DNA of 9,171 nt. Source: an uncultured Clostridia bacterium. Lineage in GTDB: Bacteria > Bacillota > Clostridia > TANB77 > CAG-508. Positions 1-5,131 of the stretch are shown here, in pieces (positions within the stretch are counted from its first letter, which is position 1; every line of letters starts with the position of its first letter). The notes beneath the pieces are model-generated. The model was given only the letters and a program-made list of their open reading frames with translations. It did no database searches and was not told where the DNA came from. The stretch lies in the NCBI GenBank assembly GCA_934154515.1, contig CAKPGD010000045.1, forward strand, positions 1 to 9,171, given 5' to 3'. The position numbers and the translations under genes were made by a program.

Positions 1-76
1 CTATTTTTTCTATTTTACTTTCTAATTTTTTTATAATATCTGGTTGTGTATATGCTTTCATTCTTACTTTAGAGGC
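1..76 (-). pseudogene. clpC: Inverted fragment of clpC (middle/M-domain region), running off the window edge
   Basis: Read on the minus strand from 76 to 2, these bases encode about 25 residues: ASKVRMKAYTQPD, then IIKKLESKIEKI. This matches the segment of ClpC just after the first AAA+ domain, at the start of the M-domain coiled coil (in B. subtilis ClpC roughly SKVRLRSFTTPPNLKELEQKL). In an intact clpC this segment lies some 80 or more codons upstream of the LHKRVIGQ motif that begins at 81 on the opposite strand. The fragment therefore belongs to the same gene but is inverted and joined with a deletion. The plus-strand translation of these bases is hydrophobic and unlike ClpC. Either the molecule really carries an inversion, or this is a fold-back chimera at a contig end; the latter is more likely. 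The match is by eye against remembered ClpC sequences. Confidence 0.75.
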
Positions 77-962
77 AAACTTACACAAGAGAGTTATAGG
101 ACAAAATGAAGCAGTAGAAGCGGTAGCAAAAGCAATAAGAAGAGGAAGAGTAGGATTAAAAGACCCTAATCGTCCAATTGGTTCTTTCCTATTCTTAGGT
201 CCAACAGGTGTGGGTAAAACAGAACTTTCTAAAGCATTAGCTGAAAGCCTATTTGGAAAAGAAGATTCTATGATAAGAATAGATATGTCAGAATATATGG
301 AAGGTCATTCTGTATCTAAATTAATAGGTTCACCTCCAGGATATGTAGGATATGATGAAGGTGGTCAACTTACAGAAAAAATAAGAAGAAATCCATACTC
401 AGTAATATTATTTGATGAAATAGAAAAGGCACATCCAGATGTAATGAATATGTTACTTCAAATATTAGATGATGGTAGACTTACAGATGCACAAGGAAGA
501 ACAGTTAACTTCAAAAATACAGTAATAATAATGACTTCAAATATCGGAGCAAGATTAATTACAGATAAAAAATCTTTAGGATTTGCTGGAAATAATGAGA
601 CAGAAGAAGACAAAAAAGAATATGAAAATATAAAGAAAGATGTAATGTCAGAACTAAAAAAACAATTTAGACCAGAATTCATAAACCGTATAGACGAAAT
701 AATAGTATTCCATAAACTTCAAAAAGAAGAAATTGAACAAATTGTTGATATAATGTTAAAACAAGTAGAAAAAAGACTAGAAGAGCAAGATATTAAAATT
801 GAAATTTCAGATGAAATGAAGAAAAAAATATTAGAAAAAGGAATAGATATAAATTATGGAGCAAGACCTTTAAAAAGAGCTATTCAAACAGTGCTAGAAG
901 ATAAAATTGCAGAAGGTATTTTGGATGGAACAATAGTTAAAGGAAAAGTAAATAAAATATAA
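69..962 (+). CDS. clpC: ATP-dependent Clp protease ATP-binding subunit ClpC, C-terminal part (5' truncated)
   Basis: Second AAA+ module of a ClpC-type unfoldase, a hexameric cytosolic ATPase that feeds substrates into ClpP. ClpC homology starts at about 69 (LEANLHKRVIGQ), so the GTG at 210 lies inside the Walker A motif and is not a start. Visible motifs are Walker A GPTGVGKT (about 198-221), pore loop GYVG, Walker B VILFDEIEKAHPD (about 402-440), sensor 1 TSNIGA, arginine-finger region FRPEFINRIDE, and sensor 2 GARPLKRAIQ (about 861-890). The SLGF loop at about 573-584 is the LGF-type ClpP-docking tripeptide. It argues for ClpC or another ClpP partner and against ClpB. The protein ends at KGKVNKI, roughly 15-20 residues shorter than B. 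subtilis ClpC, so the last beta strand may be missing. The N-domain, first AAA+ domain and most of the M domain are absent because of the inverted junction at 69-79. Confidence 0.9.
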   Translation, partial: LEANLHKRVIGQNEAVEAVAKAIRRGRVGLKDPNRPIGSFLFLGPTGVGKTELSKALAESLFGKEDSMIRIDMSEYMEGHSVSKLIGSPPGYVGYDEGGQLTEKIRRNPYSVILFDEIEKAHPDVMNMLLQILDDGRLTDAQGRTVNFKNTVIIMTSNIGARLITDKKSLGFAGNNETEEDKKEYENIKKDVMSELKKQFRPEFINRIDEIIVFHKLQKEEIEQIVDIMLKQVEKRLEEQDIKIEISDEMKKKILEKGIDINYGARPLKRAIQTVLEDKIAEGILDGTIVKGKVNKI

Positions 963-994
963 GATAACACAATAAGATAAGTTGTGAAATTGCT

Positions 995-1022
995 AAAAAA
1001 AGGCTAATTTTAGCCTTTTTTT
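995..1022. terminator. Bidirectional intrinsic terminator between clpC and the convergent orphan gene
   Basis: An A7 tract is followed by the inverted repeat GGCTA/TAGCC (1002-1006 with 1011-1015, loop of about 4 nt) and then a T7 tract (1016-1022). The A and T tracts make it usable in both directions. It lies 32 bp after the clpC stop and 12 bp beyond the stop of the convergent minus-strand gene at 1035. Confidence 0.85.
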
Positions 1023-1034
1023 AGTTTTCAAATA

Positions 1035-1337
1035 TTAGTCTGATTGAATAAAAAATGTTTCCTTTTCTGTTTTGTAGGACTTCCCTTCAGCACAAAATAA
1101 GAAAATACAAGAATTATAGCAATTCGTAGCAAGATTGAAATTTTCGGGATCACATCTCGTAGCAAAAAAACTATAACGTATTCCAGCCTGTGTATCAAAA
1201 GATCTACACCATTCCAAAGGAATCGGATTTTGATAATTATCATTCAAAATTAACCGTACATTATAAATCCAACCAATACTTTCTTTAATACATAAATTAA
1301 ATTCCTGAGGAAAATTTTGAATAGTTTTATTTAACAT
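1035..1337 (-). CDS. Hypothetical 100-residue protein with six cysteines
   Basis: I do not recognise this protein. It begins MLNKTIQNFPQEF and ends KETFFIQSD, and has six cysteines (C16, C44, C62, C73, C77, C82) and two tryptophans. There is no signal peptide or membrane helix. A CysX3CysX4Cys cluster near residues 73-82 (CYNSCIFLFC) could hold a metal or form disulfides, but no known motif is complete. The start at 1337 is supported by an AGGAG ribosome binding site at 1345-1349 on the minus strand and by a promoter at 1396-1424. Codons are mostly T-ended (TTT, AAT, TGT, GCT), unlike the A-ended codons of the neighbours, so the gene may be a recent acquisition. A second minus-strand frame inside it (1028-1243) has no ribosome binding site. 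Function unknown; reality of the gene is fairly likely from its own promoter, RBS and terminator. Confidence 0.65.
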   Translation of the reverse strand: MLNKTIQNFPQEFNLCIKESIGWIYNVRLILNDNYQNPIPLEWCRSFDTQAGIRYSFFATRCDPENFNLATNCYNSCIFLFCAEGKSYKTEKETFFIQSD

Positions 1338-1395
1338 ACAATATCTCCTTTCAAAATTACAATGTATATAAAGTTATAAAAAAGTTATTAATAAA

Positions 1396-1424
1396 ATTAT
1401 AATTCTTTCGACAAATTTCGACAA
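1396..1424 (-). promoter_or_regulatory. Sigma-A-type promoter of the 100-residue orphan
   Basis: On the minus strand, TTGTCG (1424-1419) is followed after 17 bp by TATAAT (1401-1396), a perfect -10 with optimal spacing. The -35 lies in a tandem TTGTCGAAA pair (ATTGTCGAAA then TTTGTCGAAA). The 5' UTR to the ATG at 1337 would be about 50 nt. Confidence 0.7.
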
Positions 1425-1434
1425 TATTTTTTTA

Positions 1435-1467
1435 AAAATGTAATTAAAATGTAATTAAAATGTAATA
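1435..1467. repeat. Three tandem 11-bp direct repeats (AAAATGTAATT)
   Basis: The unit AAAATGTAATT occurs at 1435-1445 and 1446-1456, and with one final base change (AAAATGTAATA) at 1457-1467. On the minus strand the array reads ATTACA at 11-bp intervals and sits 11 bp upstream of the -35 of the orphan's promoter. One-helical-turn direct repeats at this position are the usual layout of OmpR/PhoP-family response-regulator boxes. ATTACA matches 5 of 6 positions of the B. subtilis PhoP consensus TTHAYA. The first repeat read on the minus strand overlaps the U-tract of the upstream gene's terminator. The regulatory role is inference; slippage in AT-rich DNA is the alternative. Confidence 0.5.
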
Positions 1468-1499
1468 AAAAACGATAATCTATTTTTTTAGATTATCGT
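1465..1499 (-). terminator. Intrinsic terminator of the CDF transporter gene
   Basis: A perfect 10-bp inverted repeat, ACGATAATCT (1472-1481) with AGATTATCGT (1490-1499), encloses an 8-nt loop. On the minus strand it is followed by a T6 tract (1471-1466). It begins 8 bp after the stop codon of the transporter. Confidence 0.85.
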
Positions 1500-1506
1500 A
1501 AATAAG

Positions 1507-2364
1507 TTAAATAGGATTAACATGTATAATCGTTTTATAAATTTTTTCTAAATTATTTATATCATTTTCCAATGAATCTGCAAGTTTATGACTATTAAAA
1601 GTAGACATATTACCATCTACACAAATAGTAAGAACAACCATATATTGATAACCAACAGGAACAGTAGAAAAATTGTCTATACTCTCAATTTCCTTATAAG
1701 TTTTTATAATATTTAATATCAAATCTTTAGTATCTTCATCTAAAGATTTATCCATTAAGACATTAAAACTCTCTAAAAATATTTTAATTCCTGTAACTGC
1801 AATCCAAATAGAAATTCCAATACCAACAACACCATCTAGCCAATAAATACCAACTAAAGTAGCAAGTATAGAAATTAGAGTAAATGTAGTTACAATACAG
1901 TCGTTTCTATGGTCTTTACTATTAGCTTCTAGAAGTATATTATTATATTTTTTACAAAGTTTATTTGTATACACAAATAATAAAAATTTAATTAAAATAG
2001 TAATAGCACAAACAAGAACCAATATCCAAGAAAAATTCATATGTTCATTATGTATTAGTGAATTTGCAGAATCAAAAAGCAATTTTATAGCAACAGCTAT
2101 CATAGAAATACTAATGAATAAAGAAAAAATATATTCTGCCTTTCCGTGACCAAAATTATGACTTTCATCTTGAGGTTCACTAGCTATTTTATTTCCAATT
2201 GAAGTCATAATAGAAGCAAAAATATCTCCTGCACTATTGGCACTATCTGCTATCATAGCTTGACTATGAGTTAGTATACCAATAGTTCCTTTTATAATTA
2301 ACAAAAATAAATTACCTACAATGCCTAGTAATCCAGCAATTTTTGTATCTCTAAATCTATCCAT
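1507..2364 (-). CDS. Cation diffusion facilitator (CDF) family exporter, probably manganese type
   Basis: Inner-membrane divalent-cation/proton antiporter of 285 residues, the usual length for the MntE/FieF-like family. Six hydrophobic helices lie at about 10-30, 36-56, 80-100, 112-132, 155-175 and 178-200. A cytoplasmic C-terminal domain of about 85 residues follows, starting at DKSLDED. The metal-site helices carry N43xxxD47 (ANSAGD, helix 2) and D151xxxD155 (DHRND, helix 5). Zinc and iron CDFs usually have HxxxD at one or both places, and an Asn/Asp-only site is the pattern associated with manganese exporters such as pneumococcal MntE. The loop HNFGHGKAEY (69-78) is typical of the family. 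The start at 2364 is supported by an AAGAGG ribosome binding site 8-9 nt upstream. The gene is transcribed alone, divergently from the pseudopilin, and ends in its own terminator. The family is certain; the metal is inferred from the motif. Confidence 0.9.
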   Translation of the reverse strand: MDRFRDTKIAGLLGIVGNLFLLIIKGTIGILTHSQAMIADSANSAGDIFASIMTSIGNKIASEPQDESHNFGHGKAEYIFSLFISISMIAVAIKLLFDSANSLIHNEHMNFSWILVLVCAITILIKFLLFVYTNKLCKKYNNILLEANSKDHRNDCIVTTFTLISILATLVGIYWLDGVVGIGISIWIAVTGIKIFLESFNVLMDKSLDEDTKDLILNIIKTYKEIESIDNFSTVPVGYQYMVVLTICVDGNMSTFNSHKLADSLENDINNLEKIYKTIIHVNPI

Positions 2365-2402
2365 AAATAATACCTCTTTATAGTGTATTTCGTTTAATTA
2401 AA

Positions 2403-2408
2403 AGTATA
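2403..2408 (-). promoter_or_regulatory. Possible -10 element of the CDF transporter gene
   Basis: TATACT on the minus strand, in the context GTTATACTTT, lies about 40 bp upstream of the ATG at 2364. The best -35 at 16 bp (TTCTTT) is poor, so this is only a plausible assignment. Confidence 0.35.
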
Positions 2409-2511
2409 ACATAATAGAATAAAAAAAGAAAGTGAAATATTATTTTATTAAAAGTAGCAAAAGATATGCGAAAATAGGAAAATATTTAGAAAAAAATAAA
2501 AGAAAATTCTA

Positions 2512-2540
2512 TTGACTTAACAAGAAGTTAATAGTAAAAT
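2512..2540 (+). promoter_or_regulatory. Sigma-A-type promoter, probably of the pseudopilin gene
   Basis: TTGACT (2512-2517) and TAAAAT (2535-2540) are separated by 17 bp. A small inverted repeat, TTAAC-AAGAA-GTTAA (2517-2531), occupies the spacer and could be an operator. It is the best promoter match between the divergent genes and would give a 5' leader of roughly 230 nt. Confidence 0.55.
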
Positions 2541-2775
2541 AATTATGAATTTAAGTAACAACTTAGAAACATAAAGCACATTGAAAATTGAATAAAAAAA
2601 GTAATGAAATGTCTCCAAAAGCTTACTGATAAATGAAAAAAGTAAAAAAATATTAATAAATTTATGTAAAATGGTAAATAATGAAAATAAACAAAAATAT
2701 TGAAATAAAAAATAAGTAATGTTAATTTTATAAAAGAAAATTAATATAAAAAAATTACCAAAGAGGAGGAAAGAA
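2541..2775 (+). other. Long AT-rich 5' leader of the pseudopilin gene
   Basis: About 235 nt with no convincing reading frame and no strong hairpin; it is mostly A-tracts and low-complexity AT sequence. One word, AGCACATTGAAAATTGAATA (2575-2594), resembles the TTGAAAACTGAATA sequence common in Firmicutes rRNA leaders and spacers; the meaning here is unknown. The leader ends in a strong ribosome binding site (GAGGAGG, 2763-2769), 6 nt before the ATG. The rest of the divergent intergenic region (2365-2511) shows only the weak -10 of the transporter gene. Confidence 0.4.
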
Positions 2776-3744
2776 ATGAAAACGAAAAGTAAACAAAACT
2801 TAAAAAAGCTTAAAAATACAAGCTTAAAAGAAAAAGGAATAACACTAATAGCGTTGGTAATAACGATAGTGGTGTTAATAATATTAGCAGGAGTTGCAAT
2901 AAACTTAACATTAAGTCAAAATGGAATATTTAATAAAGCAACAAAAGCAAGAGATGATTACCAACAATCAGCAACAAATGAACAAGTAGCATTAAATGAA
3001 GTAACACAATATATTGAAGAAACAACTGGAAATGGTGGAAGTGAAACACCAACAATACCATTAAGTAACTTAAAAGCAGGAGAATATATAAAATATGATA
3101 CAGGAGTAACAAGTGTAGGAGAAAATGGAGTAGTAATATGTAGAGTATTATATGATGCAACATCAGAATATGGAGTACAAATAATAACAGATAAAAATAT
3201 AACAAATGTAACCTTAGGAGGTAAAGACTGGGCAACAGGAAGAGATTCTTATAATAACGCAATAGCAACGTTAAATAATGAAGCAGGAAAATATTTAAAT
3301 AAAGCATATGCAACAGATGCAAGATGTGTAGGAAGTGTACCAACAAATCAAAATGGAACATTTATAAATAAAAATTCAGAAAACGCAGGACCAGTAAAAT
3401 TACAATTTAGCTCGTCAGTTGCAGGTGCAAATAATATGAAAGATGAAGATACAAATTATAAAACAGATAAGGCACAGTTAGAAAAGTTAAATATATGGAC
3501 AACAGGAGAATATTATTGGCTAGCGTCTCGCAGTGTGTTCTCGATTTCCTCTGCCTGCAATTTCTATGGGCGTATTGTGATTCCCGGCGGCTCCTTAGAC
3601 AGTCGCTACGTGTGCTATGTGAAGGGCGACGGCGACGCTGATGGCTATTCGGGCGCGCGCGGGCTTCGTCCTTGTTTTTCTCTAAAATCTGATATCAAAA
3701 TAACAGGAGGAAATGGAACAAGTGACGAACCATATACAATGTAG
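2776..3744 (+). CDS. Pseudopilin-like surface protein with C-terminal DUF6273/C-type-lectin-like domain; candidate DGR target
   Basis: A 322-residue protein with a type IV prepilin-like N-terminus. It has a basic leader (1-21), a predicted prepilin peptidase cut after G21 in KEKGITLIALVI, and one hydrophobic helix (about 22-46). Position +5 of the mature protein is Ala26, not the usual Glu. Residues 50-84 are a charged helix, and GNGGSETP (85-92) is a linker. The C-terminal domain runs from about 95 to 305 and ends in YYWLASR (246-252) and GLRPCFSLKS (296-305). This is the WLxS...G(V/L)RPxxxL pattern of DUF6273-type proteins, which I take to be C-type-lectin-like. A short tail, TGGNGTSDEPYTM, follows. 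Codons are A-ended throughout except at residues 249-302, which are GC-rich and NNY-biased (see the separate entry). The start is fixed by the strong GAGGAGG site. The likely location is the outer surface, anchored or assembled by a type IV pilus-like system not encoded here. The pilin-like start is clear; the adhesin or binding role is inferred. Confidence 0.85.
   Translation: MKTKSKQNLKKLKNTSLKEKGITLIALVITIVVLIILAGVAINLTLSQNGIFNKATKARDDYQQSATNEQVALNEVTQYIEETTGNGGSETPTIPLSNLKAGEYIKYDTGVTSVGENGVVICRVLYDATSEYGVQIITDKNITNVTLGGKDWATGRDSYNNAIATLNNEAGKYLNKAYATDARCVGSVPTNQNGTFINKNSENAGPVKLQFSSSVAGANNMKDEDTNYKTDKAQLEKLNIWTTGEYYWLASRSVFSISSACNFYGRIVIPGGSLDSRYVCYVKGDGDADGYSGARGLRPCFSLKSDIKITGGNGTSDEPYTM
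3520..3671 (+). other. GC-rich, adenine-poor block inside the pseudopilin gene: candidate DGR variable region
   Basis: By hand count the block has about 90 G/C of 152 bases (59%) and about 19 A (12%). The 90 bp just upstream have 30% G/C and 51% A. Of 54 codons (residues 249-302), 41 end in C or T and only two end in A. Template repeats of diversity-generating retroelements carry AAY codons whose adenines are mutated during reverse transcription, which yields NNY codons and adenine loss on the coding strand. The block covers the part of the lectin-like fold that is variable in known targets: after WLASR, through FSISSACNFYGR, to the conserved GLRP. The reading frame is open throughout. An alternative is replacement by a recombining cassette from a GC-rich donor. 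Confidence 0.6.
3650..3664 (+). other. 15-bp uninterrupted G/C run, possible initiation-of-mutagenic-homing (IMH)-like element
   Basis: CGGGCGCGCGCGGGC lies at the 3' end of the candidate variable region, followed by TTCGTCCTTG and a return to AT-rich sequence. In the Bordetella phage DGR the variable repeat ends in a 14-bp G/C-only IMH core, so both position and composition agree. It encodes SGARG just before the conserved LRP. Confidence 0.4.
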
Positions 3745-3926
3745 AAAGTAAAAATAAAGAAGCAGTGAAGGCCTTAGGTCTTCTTTGCTAAAGAAATGTG
3801 CCCTGCGGTAGCATGGCACAGAGCGAAATTTAAGGAAATATTATCAGATCTTGTCAAGTCTAGTGCGTAAATTTTACTGCTTTCAAATTTACACACTATA
3901 TAATACACCATCAAACTACGTATAAC
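3745..3926 (+). other. Structured, gene-free 3' region (possible structured RNA or recombination element)
   Basis: About 180 nt without a supported gene, richer in GC than its surroundings at the 5' half, and full of inverted repeats. Hairpin 1 is GAAGGCC-TTA-GGTCTTC (3767-3783, one G-U pair). Hairpin 2 is TGTGCC...GGCACA (3797-3820) with an inner TGC-GGTA-GCA. A short CTTG-T-CAAG lies at about 3850-3858. Hairpin 3 pairs GTG and GTAAATTT (3863-3874) with AAATTTAC and CAC (3885-3896), one mismatch. A strong terminator closes the region. No riboswitch, T-box, tmRNA, SRP RNA or RNase P signature was found. It may be an RNA cotranscribed with the pseudopilin mRNA, a stabilising 3' UTR, or part of a repeated genomic element that follows such genes. 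Confidence 0.45.
3797..3820 (+). other. Hairpin with GGTA tetraloop downstream of the pseudopilin gene
   Basis: TGTGCC (3797-3802) pairs with GGCACA (3815-3820). After one C-T mismatch, TGC (3804-3806) pairs with GCA (3811-3813) around the loop GGTA. The loop fits the GRNA tetraloop consensus of the DGR target-site hairpin described for the Bordetella phage system. However, that hairpin sits a few bases past the IMH, while this one is about 130 bp beyond the G/C run and after the stop codon. Confidence 0.5.
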
Positions 3927-3960
3927 AAAGGGCGAAACTAAATAAAAGTTTCGCCTTTTT
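3927..3960 (+). terminator. Intrinsic terminator ending the pseudopilin transcript
   Basis: GGCGAAACT (3931-3939) and AGTTTCGCC (3947-3955) form a perfect 9-bp stem with a 7-nt loop, followed by T5 (3956-3960). It separates the pseudopilin unit from the rlmN operon promoter. Confidence 0.9.
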
Positions 3961-3985
3961 GAAACCTTAAAATTTCCATAAACTA

Positions 3986-4014
3986 TTGAAAAATAATATA
4001 CTTTATGATATAAA
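3986..4014 (+). promoter_or_regulatory. Sigma-A-type promoter of the rlmN-phosphatase-kinase operon
   Basis: TTGAAA (3986-3991), a 17-bp spacer and TATAAA (4009-4014, within TATAAAAT). It starts 26 bp past the preceding terminator and lies about 55 bp before the rlmN ATG. No terminator or other good promoter is seen from here to the kinase gene. Confidence 0.7.
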
Positions 4015-4069
4015 ATATTTAGAGAAAAAATATACGGAAATAAAGGATTAAGAGGAATTTTAAATAAGA

Positions 4070-5095
4070 ATGAAAAATATAAAAGATTATAACTTAGAAG
4101 AACTAAAAGAAGAACTAAAAAGCTTAGGGGAAAAGCCATTTAGAGCAGAGCAAATATTTAAATGGTTATATGTAGATAAAGTAAAAGAGTTTGATGAAAT
4201 GACTAATTTATCTTTAGAACTAAGAGAAAAGTTAAAAGAAAATTATACAATGTGTAATTATAATATTTTGAGAAAACAAGAATCTTCTGATGGCACAAAA
4301 AAATATTTATTTGATGTATTAGATGGAAATGCAATAGAAACAGTATTAATGCAATATCATCATGGAAAAACAATTTGTGTTTCTTGTCAAATAGGTTGTA
4401 AAATGGGATGCAAATTTTGTGCATCTACAGGAATTCAATTTGTAAGAAGTTTAACAGCAGGAGAGATAGTAGAACAAATACTAGCGGTAGAACAAGACAT
4501 AGGAGAGAATATATCAAATATCGTATTTATGGGAATTGGTGAACCAATGGATAATTACGATAATGTAATAAAGGCAATAAGAATAATAAATAATCAAAAA
4601 GGATTAAATATAGGAGCAAGACACATAAGTGTTTCAACAAGTGGTGTTGTTCCTAAAATATATGATTTAGCAAAGGAAAACATACAATGCACGCTTTCTA
4701 TTTCACTTCATGCTACTAATAATGAGAAAAGAAGCAGTATGATGCCGGTAAATAATGCTTATCCAATAGAAGAGCTAATGAAAGCTTGTAAGGAATATAT
4801 AAAATTAACTAATAGAAGAATTTCTTTTGAATATGCGCTTGCTAAGGATAATAATGATAACTTAGAAGATGCTAAAGAGCTAGTAAAATTATTAAAAGGA
4901 ATGCTATGCCATGTTAATTTAATACCAATTAATAAAATTGAAAATGGTAAATATACAAAGAGTACAAATGAAAATATAATAAAATTTAGAGATTACTTAA
5001 ATGACCATGGAATTGTTGCAACAATAAGAAGAGAATTAGGTTCTGATATAGATGCAGCATGTGGACAACTAAGAAGGAAAAACTTAAAACAGTAG
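4070..5095 (+). CDS. rlmN: RlmN, dual-specificity 23S rRNA (A2503-C2) / tRNA (A37-C2) methyltransferase
   Basis: Radical-SAM enzyme that methylates C2 of A2503 in 23S rRNA and, in studied bacteria, of A37 in some tRNAs. It is 341 residues, normal for the family. The N-terminal accessory domain (about 1-75, with FRAEQIFKWLY at 24-34) is followed by the [4Fe-4S] motif C110xxxC114xxC117 (GCKMGCKFC). It also has GEPMDNYD (157-164, the GGEP-type SAM motif) and SLHATNNEKRSSMMPVN (212-228). GSDIDAACGQL (324-334) carries C331, equivalent to the Cys that is transiently methylated in E. coli RlmN. E90 in NAIETVLMQY is the conserved glutamate. All catalytic residues are present. The purine-rich site AGAGGA (4051-4056) is 13 nt from the ATG, slightly far, but no better start is available since KNIKDYNLEEL is the usual N-terminus. 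It is the first gene of the operon. Confidence 0.95.
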   Translation: MKNIKDYNLEELKEELKSLGEKPFRAEQIFKWLYVDKVKEFDEMTNLSLELREKLKENYTMCNYNILRKQESSDGTKKYLFDVLDGNAIETVLMQYHHGKTICVSCQIGCKMGCKFCASTGIQFVRSLTAGEIVEQILAVEQDIGENISNIVFMGIGEPMDNYDNVIKAIRIINNQKGLNIGARHISVSTSGVVPKIYDLAKENIQCTLSISLHATNNEKRSSMMPVNNAYPIEELMKACKEYIKLTNRRISFEYALAKDNNDNLEDAKELVKLLKGMLCHVNLIPINKIENGKYTKSTNENIIKFRDYLNDHGIVATIRRELGSDIDAACGQLRRKNLKQ

Positions 5096-5131
5096 GAATG
5101 GAATTAACAAGATATAGATAAGGAGGCACAA

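Noticed and set aside
1..68. Plus-strand continuation of clpC to the window edge
   Set aside because: The frame is open, but the translation is hydrophobic and unlike ClpC, while the minus strand matches ClpC well.
210..212. GTG as the start of the ClpC-type reading frame
   Set aside because: It is the Val codon inside Walker A (GPTGVGKT), and in-frame ClpC homology extends back to about 69.
1028..1243. Second minus-strand reading frame within the orphan gene
   Set aside because: It has no ribosome binding site. The overlapping frame 1035-1337 has both a promoter and a ribosome binding site.
1435..1467. CRISPR or iteron array
   Set aside because: Units are 11 bp and adjacent without spacers, and there are no replication or cas genes nearby.
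2930..3361. Leucine-rich 143-residue reading frame opposite the pseudopilin gene
   Set aside because: Low-complexity antisense shadow of A-rich codons; no ribosome binding site or domain.
2776..3744. GC-rich block as an insertion sequence or frame-disrupting insertion
   Set aside because: No terminal repeats or target duplication; the frame and the lectin-like pattern continue smoothly through it.
3745..3926. DGR template repeat or known RNA (riboswitch, tmRNA, SRP RNA, group II intron domain)
   Set aside because: No similarity by eye to the variable block, and none of the diagnostic motifs of these RNAs is present.
3774..4139. Minus-strand reading frame across the structured 3' region and the start of rlmN
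   Set aside because: It crosses the terminator and promoter and overlaps rlmN; no ribosome binding site or recognisable domain.
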